A stretch of 64,000 nt of DNA from Amoebophrya sp. A120 (GCA_905178155.1 CAJINV010000002.1:7949655-8013654), one strand, 5' to 3'; positions 23,501-32,867 are shown, counted from the stretch's first letter. The notes: generated from the sequence alone by a model not told the origin. Translations and numbers: made by a program.

Positions 23501-26500
23501 CAGCTAAGAACGGGGGAAACTAACGCTCCACCGCAGCGCAAGCGGAAGACCTGGGAATACAATAACCAACAGGTCAGTGAAGACTAACAAATACTAGTAG
23601 AAAGTCCCGCCAATAGATTCAATACGATACTCGTGACGGGGTATATGAGTACATCAAATACAACATGGAATCTGCATGACAAATTGATTTTTATCCGTTT
23701 GGTTTGTGTGTAATCCCCGCCTTTTTCGGCACTGGACATTCTGCGCCGAATATCCGCTTCCACTACAGATGTGGGCTAGAGCCGGTGGCGCGGTGCCCTT
23801 TCGCGGGTTGGTCGAAGAAGTTGCAAAAGGGGCGAAGACAGGTCGACGAGCCGTGTGCTTCCTGAGCAGGTTCAGCTTGCCCGGGCCGCCATAGTATGTT
23901 CACCGCCTGGCGGGGGATTCCTGGCATCGCTGCTGGTGTGCGGTTCTAGGTGTTTTTATACAGTGGGAAAGCTGACGGACGCACGTTAGTAGCAGTTTGT
24001 CATGCTTAAAGTATTGCAAATGCAGGAACACGCAGTGGAAGTGCTGAGAGCGAAGTATTTCTCGACGGGCATTTGTTGCCGAAATAAGATTTATTTTAGA
24101 CGCTATGGGTAAGCGATGGCATCGCAGAGATCATGCACACAGTGTGGGCTTAGTCATTAGCACTGGCGAAATTTAAAATGTCTATTTTACGCGCGCCGAA
24201 CTAGATTAGAACTACACACGAGCGACGAACTTTATTACAGGACCAAGGAGAAAACTTCTTGCTTGTTTTTTCTTTTACTTTTTGTTTGGTGCGCATGACA
24301 AACTGCTACCGTGGTAGTGTCCGTTCTTAACTTCAAGGAGAGTATGCTGCTACTCCGTCACCGGTAGCTGGGTGCTGTGCCTCGGATGGTCGCATCCGCG
24401 TTGTCGCCAGTCCGGCTGTCTACTTGGTCACGTCCGTCGTGCTGCGGTGGCATAGTAGCAGGTAGTCGGGGGTGTGAGATTAGAGATACACGCAGAACGA
24501 CACACGAAACGCAACGACACTTCGAGGGATATATATTTTCCTCTCGATATCTCCTCCCGCTGCACCGGTCACACCACACAGTCCTCGTTGGGTGCCACTC
24601 TAGCGCTAATTTCTACTCTTTCTATCTCAACTACTACTCCCTGCTCGACTTTACTTCTGTTACAACAATGCTGATTTTGAGATTCTGCATGGTTGCTGCC
24701 TTTTAACCAAGAGAGCGTAGCTGGTCCTCTACATTTTCTTCTTTTTTGCTGTATCTACCAACTTTGTGTACATGAAAGAGAACCAAGTAACCGTCTAGCT
24801 CCAACAGTATCACATACATCTTGCGCAACTTTAATTTCCTCTTAGCATAATAATGACGCTGGCAGTTCATATACTTCTCAGCACGGCATTCGGACCTTTA
24901 GCTTGTAACTTAGTTCGTACTTGTTGGCTTTTCGTTTGCATATTCGGATATTCTATTTGCATAATTTTTTGGTATTATCATATACTAGAAGGCTGAGCAG
25001 GTGAGTAGTGGTTTACAGATAGACTTTTTCATTCCTCGCCATGTGGATCCTGGGTCTCCGCGAACGCTGGCATGTCCTCCGGGTCCTGAGTGGCAGGAGG
25101 CGGTCGAGATGAGGACGCAGCAGTCGCGCCGGTCTTCCTCGCCTTCCGTACCTGGGGGGACTTTGCAGCTGCTGTTCTCTTCCCCGATGCTGCTGCCGCA
25201 GCAGTGGTCTTTACCGGATATTTCTTCGCCGGTACTGTTGTTGCAGCAGTGGTCTTTGCCGCAGTTTTTCTCCCCGGTGCTGCTGTCGCCACAACAGTCT
25301 TGCTCGCCGTAGGATTTTCCTTTTCAGAATTGCTGCTTGCAGGCGGCAGGCCCGGTTCCTGCGTGTGGGGGGGGATTGGAGGTTGCGGCACCAGCGTCCC
25401 TGTTGGTTCGGTCTGCGGGCCCGCCCCAGTCCCTGTCGGTGGCTTTGGTGGTACCAATTTTGCCATGTTGGTGCGGATAATTTTCGCCAGCTTGTACTTG
25501 TGCATTTTTTGCGTCAGCTCCTGCAGGCAAATAGGCAGCTTGAAGCTCCGCCGGGGCCAGTCCGCATACTGGTCGCGGCCGGACAACTCCAGGACCGAGG
25601 TCGTCGCCACGTGGGTGTTGTGCGCCCCGATGCCCTTGGTTTTGTTGATGTCCAAGTCAAACCGCTTCGCGGAATGCAGCCAGATCCTGTCTTTCCACTC
25701 CATCGTCGCAAGCCAAAACTCACGGAAGACACCCGAGCCCCGGACTTTGTCGTTGATTCCTAGGCCTTCGACGATCACGTGGGGCCGGAAACCCGAGATA
25801 CTCGCCGCGGTGGACATGCGCCGCAGCGCCTCGGTAGCGGTCTGCAAGTACCTGAACCGCGCCGCGGTTTGTGGGCAGGGTATTCCCACATGGTCCGTGG
25901 ACTTGATCGCCATCCTGGATGTTGAGTCGGTGTTCAACACGATCGCGCTGTTGGTCGATCGGCATGCCGTGATGACATACGCGCCTGGGATGTATCGCGG
26001 GCCCACGCCACCGGGAGCAACATGGGGGAAGGGGCACACCTGCTGCAGTTCTGTTGTCAGCGTGTCGCACACCCCGGCGGGGCTGGTAGTGATAAACCCC
26101 GCTCCTGCTGCGTTGTGCTGGATCGTTAGTTCGAGACTTTTATCGGCCAGATTGGTGGCGTTGATCCAAGTACGGGCCGACTCGTCAACAAATCCAGCGG
26201 GCCCGTTCGTGGGCACCCTTCTCGTAATTTCTGGCAGAAACTCGCTTTGCCCGGTAAGTGCAGTCCATTTCCCGGCCGCCTGCCGCAGTGCCTTGGTGGC
26301 CTGTAGCCAGGGGTCCACCGCGTTCACGAGATCGGTAGAAAAAGCCAGCTTGTACAGGGCCTCCGCGTCAAGCTTATTCAGCGCCAGCAGGTCCACGATG
26401 TGCTGGTTGCTGAATCCGAGAAAATTCATGATGGAAGTTGCGACTTGGTGCAAGTACTTCTTCCATTTTTCCGTCGACCAAAGCTTCACAGCAAGGGGCA

Positions 26501-29500
26501 GCAGGTGAGCGACGGAGGAGGTGTAGGCCCAAATCACGAGCAACCGGAGCATCGTCCCCGAGAGCGAGACCATGCCGGAGTACACCTGCTCGACCATGGA
26601 TCGCGCGGCCCCAAGTCTGCCTGCCAACTGCTTCCACAAAACATCCTCCGGCAGTTGGTTGATTGCGAAGAGACAGCCGAGGAAGAGCGTGGAGCTCTTG
26701 ATTTGGGGCACGATCCCCCACGGGTTCAACGCTTTCACGATCGTGGAGCGGAGCTGTTGCAATTTCGCCGCATTGGCCTCGGCGTTGGGGCTGTTTTGCT
26801 GGAACGGGTTGCCCGGCATAGCTTCGTACTTGTCTTTGCCCGCCAGGTACACGCCCATTTTGGAAAATTTCCGCTCCTCGAATTTTGTCAGGGTTTCCAT
26901 AATCAGCTGGATGTTGCCGTTGTCGACGTCGTCTTTGTGTGCCCGGAACCCCTGCGCGCGGTCGTCCACGCAACTTCCCAGAACGGCAGGCGGTTTGTTC
27001 TCGTACGGGTGCACCCGGCCCCCGGATGCTGGCGGGACTGCTTCTGCTGTGAAAATGTTGGTCTGCTTCACTCGGCGGGGGGGCTGTTGGTGGATATGGT
27101 GGCACGGATGGACATCCTTTTCTAGGGTGTAGGGCTCCCAAGAGTAGGGCGAAGTAGTATCCTTGTCCATTTCTGCCAGCAATGCTGCAGCTGCTGTCTC
27201 GATTCTACTTCGACATAACCTCCGCGTTGCCGGATCGTAACAACTCACCAAGAACCAGTGCAGCAGCTTCATGTACCTCATGGACAAAATGCATCCCGCA
27301 ATCATGACTTCGGTGCTGCCCTGGATGCATTCCCAGAATGATGGAATTAAGGCGTATTTTCGTCCGTTCCGGATGATTATCCGTTTGTTGAGGGTGGCCG
27401 CAAACCAAAGCAGGATGCCGGGGTGGCATTTTGTCTGCCGGAGGCACTGCAACATCGCGACGCCGGTGATGGTATTGTAGTAGTTGCAGTAGTCCGTGGA
27501 TAGGTAGATCCAGAACTCATCGGGGCCTAAGCTAAGTAAGCAGTCCAATAGTTTGAGAACCAAGATGCACAGAGCCACTGTGGGTCTTCCTCCGTGTCCG
27601 TAAATTCCCATGACGTTCGTATCCTCCGCAGCCTGCATTATCCGGCGGCCGAAAACTCCGCTGATGGTCTTCAAAGCGTACCCAGTCCGTGTCACGCAGC
27701 GGACCTTGCGGATTTCTTCTACCTTTCCCCCTTTTCCCAGTAGCTCGATCTGCTGCGTTCTCATTGGCTCCGGTATGGAGGTTGAGAGAAACCGTGGGTC
27801 GGATGAAGTCACTTTCTGCACCAGGTTGTTGCTCGCGGTCGTAAAGTTTTTCTTTAGTTCCCGCGGGGCGGACTGCAACAACTTCGTCCTGGCGCCCGAC
27901 ACTCCCTGCGCTTGAGAATTTGCGTTCGCCATCAAGTCTTCAACCTCCGGGGTGGAAATCTGAAGCGGCTTGCACTTTCGGGCGGCGCTTGCAAGTTCTT
28001 CTTTCAGTCGGATCCAGTTCTCCTGGGGCATCTGCGTGGGGAGTCCGCAGTCCTTTCGCATTATTGATGATTTCAAGATATGCGATTTCCCAACTTCGAC
28101 CGCGACTGCTTGTGCTCCTGAGATCACACGGGCGCCGGATTTTACGGAATCGATCTGCGGAAGCGGTGCGCCTTTTTTCACCCCGGTCACCTTCGTCCGA
28201 ACAGCCGCTTGCATCTCGAATAAGCCATCCATAAACACACTACGCCCCGGCGTAGCTTCAGCTGGGAGGATGGCGCCGCCGGCATCTCGCACCCAGCTAA
28301 TGAACCTCTGGATCTTGCCCGAGACATCGGCGCGGGATAGGTACGCGGCGTTGCCATTGTTGGCCGGACCCTGCTCCGCTGGCGGCTTTTCTTCCGGCGG
28401 TGGTCTCGGCTGGTTTTGGGTGCCGCCCTGTTTCGGAGGTTTGCGCGATACTTGCTGCGCCGTTTTTGCAAGATTCGCTGCGGTGGCTGCCTCTGCAGAC
28501 CAAGTCTCAAAAGCGAATGGGCAGTCCGTGGGTGGTGGTGTTGTCTGCGCGTAGTCTACCTGGGCAGCAGCCAAGGCGGCCGAGGTACAAGCCGGGTCGT
28601 CGCGTCGCATCAAACATCGCGTCTTGATGCCCGAGGGAAGTGCGTCTGCGAGACTCCGCACGGCAGAAATGGGGGCTGTAAGTGCCGCGCCATATGTGTA
28701 CGGCATCTGGTGCTTTTCGTATGACGCATAAATATTTTCCTGCGTGATAGTGCTGTTTATCACGGCTGCCGGGTCTCCGGTCGGGTCGGGGTTGTGCGCA
28801 GTCGGCAAGCTATTTTCTTGCGTGCTGGGCTCCTCATCGTAAAAACCGGAGAAGACCAGCGCAACATGGTCGCAATTGTACATGCGGACGTACTCCGCGG
28901 TCTCCGAGCCATCCAAAATCTCGCTTTGCCCCTCAGTGGCGTCGGCCGGGTTGCGGTAAATCAACGCGCGCGCAACATGCACCTGGTTGAAGCCTCGCGT
29001 CGCAATGTGGTCGATCGTACTGCCCTCCGTCTTGTGAAAGCACGTCTTGCCCCCAACGTCCTGAAACTCGTAGTGCAGCTTGACCCAGTTCAACAGCGGC
29101 ACCAGGACATGGTCCCGAACGTCGGCCGAGTGGTTTTCCCACGACTCAAAGTCCGAGTTCCAGTCTCCACACACGTACCCGCGGGCCGTGGAATTTGTCA
29201 TGCCCGTGAGCTTGGTGAGCATATTCTGCATCTGCCTATCGAGCGAAACCTTCTCCGATGCGGAAAGGGGCTTCGATCGTGGGGGTGCGTACAGCATAAT
29301 CTTCAGCGTGCCGGCGATGATCGTTCCGGTCAGAAACAGAAGAAAGTCCTCCGGGTCGTCGGAAAACCACGATACCAGCTGGTCGCCTTGCTCCTCCGGG
29401 TTCACCTTGGATAGTACCCAACTACCGGAATTGTGGTCACCAAGCTCCGGAAGAAGATCGGGGTGGGCGAAATGTTCAAAGTGGGCAACGTGGCCACTTT

Positions 29501-32121
29501 TGCAGTTTGTCATGCTGCTGTTGGTAGTTTCGTTTACCACCGCCCGTAGCTGGTCATCGCGAAACTGCGCCCGGTCTCCTTGTGGGACCCCGGCTGGGAT
29601 TTTCGTTTCGCAAAAGAGCTCCGCGGTGGCCTTCTCCGCTTCCTGCAGCTGCTGGGCGAGTTTCGACCGGTTGTAGTCAAAAGAATTCCAGATAATGGCT
29701 TTCTCGCACCGCCCATATTCTTGTGCCTCTGCATCCTCGTCGGGGATTTCGTAATACCGGACTTCCTCCTCCTGCAGGTGCGGGTCGTGGAAGTCGTCGT
29801 CTTCAGCTAGTGGGTCCTCGAGAACCAACTCCTCGTCAGCGTCGACAAGAGTCATGCGCGCTAATTTTGAAATGGGCGCCCCGTTCCCCGTGCATCAACT
29901 TTTCTTTTTTACGACATCCTGCAGCACTTATCACGTCGCGGCGTGAGCAAGCGGAGATAAACAACAAAAAAAACAAAATTACTGATTCTCGCAAACTTCC
30001 AACTCGCAACCACTATAACGGGGATGTACAGCCAGCCCCACAACTACAAGAGAAAGCTGCAGCCTGCGGCAAACCAGTTGTTACTGTCTGGACGAATGCA
30101 TTCACTGGAGGCACTAAGCGACAAGCGCCAGCCTAAAGTGATGTTTAAACATCCAAATTAAAGGTAAGAGGTGCGAGATTTAATGCTGATCCACCTGACC
30201 GCCGGATTTGGCGATCATGATCGGCGATTGCTTTACACATGACCGAAAGTGCGGGGTACAGATACACGATTGGCGAGGCTGCTCAAGTAGAGCACGTTTC
30301 TGCACGCGGACCGCTGCCCATGCGGGCGCAACACAGAAGCGCAAAACGTCGGCGCCAGGTTCATTCTCGATTCCACGGCGGGAATATTCCCGCGTCGTGG
30401 GCAACACCATCTCCCCCAGCGCTGCCAAGCCTTGAGCTCGCATCTATTGTGCGCCCCTACATCGCATCTATTGTGCTGGGGAACAAGGCTCGATTGAGCT
30501 TGTTGCTACTGGCTTGGGCGAGCTGGGGGGCATCCACGCTCGCGAAGCCTCGACCTGGTGTCCGTTTGCCGAAGCCTACCCGAGCTGCTTAATCCACCGG
30601 CGGCATGGTGGACTTTACCCTTTCCAGAACTCCTGCCCCGGTCTGATTTCGTATTCCGGTTCTGCCGCGAACATGGAGAAGTTGCTGCCCATGCCCGTCA
30701 GGCTAAGCGAGGACCTTGCTCCTGCGCAGGATGGTGCGTGGACGACTGCTGCAGGATTCAGGCGCCGTGTCCGGGCGGGGAGGAGGTCATTTTTAGGAGG
30801 GGTACTCGGCAGCACGGGGCGCTGGTTCTGAGATCTCGGCTAGTGTAAAGGGGGGCCGGAGATCTAGTAGGCTACTGTAAAGGGGGGCACAGCGGACCCG
30901 CCACGCTCGGGTGTTTATCTACTTCTTTCGAAACTCCTCTTCAGGGAGTCGGGGGAGATACCGACGTGGTGTCAGTGGTGGTAAATGATTGTGAGTTATC
31001 GTATCTACTCTACGGCATAGCTCCCCCTATTCTAGATTTGTTGGATCTCAGGCAACAAGGCAAAGCCTTGAGCCAAAAAAACCCCAGAGTTGTCATGCAA
31101 ATCTGCATGCCAAAAAAGTTTCTCATGCGGAGCCCCATGAGAAGCATTTTCTAGTCGTGTTTTTGAGTTTGTGATGCTAGAATCAGCATGATGTGCTAGA
31201 TCTGTGATGCTGCTGAACTAGCGAAACAGGATTATTCTAGGAGGGCAAACCTGTCATGCGAAACAGCGAAAGCTGGTTGATTTGTCTAGCAGATTTCCCA
31301 TCTTGACTCTGGTGTGGGGACGTTTTTACTCAGGATACAACAATGTGGCGTTACTATTGGTGTTAAATGACGTGGTTGCGACGAAGTAAAGTTATCATAT
31401 GGAAAACAAGCACCGCCGGAAGAATGCGTTCGTTCCTCGAAGAACTACATACATGAAGTGTTCTATAATTGCTCAATCTCCGACAGCAAAAGCAGAGAGG
31501 CGCTGTATTTACGACCTTTTTCTACAAACATCACGAAAAACCAATAGGGACATTTGTGGTACGTCAGCCGTGCTAGCGCCGGTACGATAGCTACACCGGC
31601 ATTCATCAATTTTCAGTTCAATGTACTTATTTCATGCAAGTAGATAAAACACTGTGCCACGCTTTGTCTTCCCTTCTCAGACTTGCATTTTTTTGTTTTT
31701 CAATGTGATATCAATCCGTTTTTCTTCAGAAAATAGTAGTTATCGCACAGAAAAAAGCAGGCATGCATATTCGTAATGCAAAAAAAAATAGCAGAAAAAT
31801 TACATTTAGTGGTTTAAGTCTAGAAGTCTGTGTCTATTTTTGCATTACAAATATGCCCTGCCTGCTTTTTTCTGTGGGATAGTAGTTGATCCCGTGCTGG
31901 TGAAAGACCGGGGGACAGTCCTCCCCGTGCTGGAACAAAGTCACCTTGCGGAAAAACATCTCAGCTGTGCCCTTGACCACGTCCCCGCGGAAATCCCGGG
32001 TCAAAATGGTGTCTCCCCGCGGCGACAGAACGTAAAACTGGCTCATACATTGGAAGACGAGCGGCTTGGTGGCCCGCAGGTGCGGTGGCGGAGCCGAGGA
32101 GCTGCTCGAGGTGGTCGCCAT
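17519..32121 (-). CDS. AP4M1: Adaptor complex AP-4 subunit mu
   Basis: Twelve exons, approximately 32121-31882, 31740-31711, 31392-31338, 20958-20930, 20664-20429, 20121-20085, 19921-19790, 19400-19215, 18905-18854, 18705-18472, 18148-17949, 17726-17519. The longin domain reads [57 protein letters not shown] and [19 protein letters not shown]. The mu homology domain has [58 protein letters not shown] and a C-terminus [19 protein letters not shown]. The DYCG and [10 protein letters not shown] signatures favour AP-4 over AP-1/2/3. Role: cargo (tyrosine-motif) binding subunit of the trans-Golgi AP-4 coat. Five introns are introners, one of 10.4 kb; others are GT-AG. The junctions around 19.4-19.8 and 18.9-19.2 kb are not resolved; a microexon may be missing after ERVTVL. 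Confidence 0.9.
17727..17948 (-). other. AP4M1: GT-AG spliceosomal intron (222 bp)
   Basis: Minus-strand donor GACCGAA/GTAGAACATC and acceptor CTTTGCAG/GGGCACC. It joins the [11 protein letters not shown] segment to [12 protein letters not shown] before the last mu-homology strand. Frame is preserved. Confidence 0.7.
18149..18471. mobile_element. Introner, family A, reverse internal orientation (323 bp)
   Basis: Left end TATTAAGAGGAAAAATCCCC, right end reversed TATCAAAAGGAAAAATCCCC. Duplication TCGCG at 18144-18148 and 18472-18476. Excision joins PKNLVA to SISATEVFQ in AP-4 mu. Confidence 0.92.
18706..18853 (-). other. AP4M1: GT-AG spliceosomal intron (148 bp)
   Basis: Donor GACCAAA/GTATTGCTC and acceptor CTACAACAG/GAATTCTG on the minus strand. 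Splicing gives [17 protein letters not shown], matching the family pattern. Confidence 0.85.
19922..20084 (-). other. AP4M1: GT-AG spliceosomal intron (163 bp)
   Basis: Donor GCTGGGAG/GTGCTTATTC, acceptor TTTTGTCAG/GTGGTGCGC. It joins GTAVSNALG to [11 protein letters not shown] in the AP-4 mu gene. Confidence 0.75.
20122..20428 (-). other. AP4M1: GT-AG intron (307 bp), possibly a decayed introner
   Basis: Donor GGACGA/GTTATACG and acceptor TTCGATAG/TGGAGC read in frame ([13 protein letters not shown]). On the plus strand its left end reads TATCGAATGCAAAAACTCGG, which fits the introner code TATC-N6-A5 and resembles family B, but the other end does not pair well and no duplication is seen. Confidence 0.6.
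20665..20929. mobile_element. Introner, family B (265 bp)
   Basis: Left end TATGCATTGCAAATATGTCT, right end reversed TATCAAATGCAAAAATGTCT. Duplication GCAGA at 20660-20664 and 20930-20934. Excision joins LLELLTKI to CKVFKDYCG in AP-4 mu. Confidence 0.93.
21232..25028 (-). other. Non-coding 3' part of the LINE insertion (3.8 kb)
   Basis: Only short unrelated open frames are present on either strand. The TTTGTCATGC motif common inside introners appears here several times (for example near 21700, 21955 and 23998). It is either an unusually long 3' UTR, or the LINE ended earlier and another insertion adds sequence; no internal boundary could be seen. Confidence 0.45.
25029..29855 (-). CDS. Retrotransposon polyprotein: endonuclease, reverse transcriptase, RNase H
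   Basis: The frame of 1608 residues starts at an ATG ([10 protein letters not shown]). Residues ~50-350 look like an apurinic-type endonuclease/exonuclease/phosphatase domain: [30 protein letters not shown] and [10 protein letters not shown]. Residues ~690-1000 contain reverse-transcriptase blocks: [29 protein letters not shown] (catalytic Asp), [11 protein letters not shown] and a diverged active-site box [11 protein letters not shown], where VDD replaces the usual ADD. Residues ~1280-1460 resemble RNase [14 protein letters not shown] and [17 protein letters not shown]. The tail is rich in A, K and T. It copies element RNA into genomic target sites. It lies inside an intron of the AP-4 mu gene in the same orientation as the gene. 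Domain assignments are by motif reading only. Confidence 0.8.
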   Translation of the reverse strand: MTLVDADEELVLEDPLAEDDDFHDPHLQEEEVRYYEIPDEDAEAQEYGRCEKAIIWNSFDYNRSKLAQQLQEAEKATAELFCETKIPAGVPQGDRAQFRDDQLRAVVNETTNSSMTNCKSGHVAHFEHFAHPDLLPELGDHNSGSWVLSKVNPEEQGDQLVSWFSDDPEDFLLFLTGTIIAGTLKIMLYAPPRSKPLSASEKVSLDRQMQNMLTKLTGMTNSTARGYVCGDWNSDFESWENHSADVRDHVLVPLLNWVKLHYEFQDVGGKTCFHKTEGSTIDHIATRGFNQVHVARALIYRNPADATEGQSEILDGSETAEYVRMYNCDHVALVFSGFYDEEPSTQENSLPTAHNPDPTGDPAAVINSTITQENIYASYEKHQMPYTYGAALTAPISAVRSLADALPSGIKTRCLMRRDDPACTSAALAAAQVDYAQTTPPPTDCPFAFETWSAEAATAANLAKTAQQVSRKPPKQGGTQNQPRPPPEEKPPAEQGPANNGNAAYLSRADVSGKIQRFISWVRDAGGAILPAEATPGRSVFMDGLFEMQAAVRTKVTGVKKGAPLPQIDSVKSGARVISGAQAVAVEVGKSHILKSSIMRKDCGLPTQMPQENWIRLKEELASAARKCKPLQISTPEVEDLMANANSQAQGVSGARTKLLQSAPRELKKNFTTASNNLVQKVTSSDPRFLSTSIPEPMRTQQIELLGKGGKVEEIRKVRCVTRTGYALKTISGVFGRRIMQAAEDTNVMGIYGHGGRPTVALCILVLKLLDCLLSLGPDEFWIYLSTDYCNYYNTITGVAMLQCLRQTKCHPGILLWFAATLNKRIIIRNGRKYALIPSFWECIQGSTEVMIAGCILSMRYMKLLHWFLVSCYDPATRRLCRSRIETAAAALLAEMDKDTTSPYSWEPYTLEKDVHPCHHIHQQPPRRVKQTNIFTAEAVPPASGGRVHPYENKPPAVLGSCVDDRAQGFRAHKDDVDNGNIQLIMETLTKFEERKFSKMGVYLAGKDKYEAMPGNPFQQNSPNAEANAAKLQQLRSTIVKALNPWGIVPQIKSSTLFLGCLFAINQLPEDVLWKQLAGRLGAARSMVEQVYSGMVSLSGTMLRLLVIWAYTSSVAHLLPLAVKLWSTEKWKKYLHQVATSIMNFLGFSNQHIVDLLALNKLDAEALYKLAFSTDLVNAVDPWLQATKALRQAAGKWTALTGQSEFLPEITRRVPTNGPAGFVDESARTWINATNLADKSLELTIQHNAAGAGFITTSPAGVCDTLTTELQQVCPFPHVAPGGVGPRYIPGAYVITACRSTNSAIVLNTDSTSRMAIKSTDHVGIPCPQTAARFRYLQTATEALRRMSTAASISGFRPHVIVEGLGINDKVRGSGVFREFWLATMEWKDRIWLHSAKRFDLDINKTKGIGAHNTHVATTSVLELSGRDQYADWPRRSFKLPICLQELTQKMHKYKLAKIIRTNMAKLVPPKPPTGTGAGPQTEPTGTLVPQPPIPPHTQEPGLPPASSNSEKENPTASKTVVATAAPGRKTAAKTTAATTVPAKKYPVKTTAAAAASGKRTAAAKSPQVRKARKTGATAASSSRPPPATQDPEDMPAFAETQDPHGEE
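29984..31020. repeat. Long interspersed repeat core, copy 2 (right piece)
   Basis: Nearly identical to about 12006-13047. Together with 20985-21231 it forms one complete copy interrupted by the LINE. Confidence 0.85.
31067..31078 (-). other. 12-nt match to the 3' end of the dinoflagellate spliced leader
   Basis: On the minus strand the sequence reads TTTTGGCTCAAG, equal to the last 12 bases of the known dinoflagellate spliced-leader exon; the next bases upstream (TTT) do not match. It lies in a segment of the giant introner absent from the 11738 copy. Confidence 0.3.
31393..31710. mobile_element. Introner, family G (318 bp), decayed duplication
   Basis: Left end TATCATATGGAAAACAAG, right end reversed TATCACATTGAAAAACAA, an imperfect inverted repeat fitting TATC-N6-A(4-5). 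The flanking 5-mers (AAAGT, TCAAT) do not match, so it may be old. Using the gene-downstream 5-mer gives FLKKNGLYFVATT, as expected for a mu longin domain. Confidence 0.7.
31741..31881. mobile_element. Miniature hairpin introner, family D (141 bp)
   Basis: Arms of ~45-50 bp are nearly perfect inverted repeats (TATCSCACAGAAAAAAGCAG ... TTTGTAATGCAAAAA), leaving a small loop. Duplication GTAGT at 31736-31740 and 31882-31886. Excision joins GINYY to FLKKNG in AP-4 mu. Confidence 0.92.
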
Positions 32122-32800
32122 TTATTCACCGCTTATTTCTCAAGACTCGTAGCACGTATTCTTATATCTTCTTCGCGCCCGCAGTCGCTTTCGGCTTCGC
32201 TGGGCTCACCCCTATAGTCGATCCGGTTTCGCTCTGTCGCCGTGTTGGTTGCAGACCGCGCGCTGCCTTCACTACCTGGATGTGGCTGCTTCTGTCCCGT
32301 CCTGATTCTTCGTTGCGCTAGATCCTTCGTGTCAGGAAAATGAGACCCAAAGTACTGCGAAATTGTGGGCTTGGGACAACGAGCTGCCAATGCCATTTTT
32401 CGTCATTATCTGAGAGAGGACTTAGTAGTGACTTCTTTCGCGTTCGTCGAATGTGGACTTTTCAACAACCAAATTTAGTGTGGTGAAAAAATAAGTATAC
32501 GGAACTTTACTCCGGAAATACTGCTTCCAGCCAGCTTGTAAGTGCCTGTAAATTATATCAGTTCTCCATCTGGTGAAAAAAGATAACTTCACGTTGCCAC
32601 GGACTGAAAAAATCAAGATTTGAATCTTTTTTGTTCCGGAAAATACGCAGAGATATGCAGTCGTGGGCCAAAAATGCGAATAAACGAATTGAAAAAAGGA
32701 CTAAGTGCAAAAGCAGATCAGACACAGAACACTTTGCGCGCGAAGCGTAGCTGCAGGCTCGTGAGAACATACAATGCGGTGGTGCGAATACAGAACCTGC
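32122..32800. other. Spacer upstream of AP-4 mu
   Basis: A minus-strand open frame at 32133-32396 (start MALAARCPKPTISQYFG) is not clearly a gene and may be 5' leader sequence. No other feature is seen. Confidence 0.35.
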
Positions 32801-32867
32801 GGCGAGAAAATTGATTTTCCCGCGGCGCATTGAAGCAAAAGTTGTTACTTACCATCGGTGCTTTCAT

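Larger units (their letters stand above)
21232..29983 (-). mobile_element. LINE-type (non-LTR) retrotransposon, apparently full length
   Basis: The insertion is defined by comparison with the empty site near 12001 in the long C introner (CCAATTCCTTACT then GATTCTCGC). The flanks here are TTACT at 21227-21231 and again at 29979-29983, a 5-bp duplication. On the minus strand the element begins with a ~130-bp 5' UTR, has one 1608-codon open frame and then ~3.8 kb without a convincing frame. It ends in short tandem GAATT repeats (plus strand TTCAATTCAATTCA at 21233-21246), a type of tail seen in some LINE groups. No internal stop interrupts the frame, so it is probably young. Confidence 0.75.
20959..31337. 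mobile_element. Giant family C introner (10,379 bp) carrying a LINE
   Basis: Left end TATCCTGAGGAAAAACGTAC; right end reversed TATCCTGAGTAAAAACGTCC; both lead into CCCAC.CCAGAGTTGTCATGC-like sequence. The duplication CAACA stands at 20954-20958 and 31338-31342. Deleting the element plus one copy joins TNSNATL to LLELLTKIC of AP-4 mu. Internally it matches the composite at 11738-13328, but split at one point by an 8.75-kb insertion. It ends with a standard C body at about 31081-31337. Confidence 0.9.

Noticed and set aside
25090-26508. Plus-strand 472-codon frame
   Set aside because: It lies fully antisense to the retrotransposon protein, whose motifs fix the minus strand as coding.
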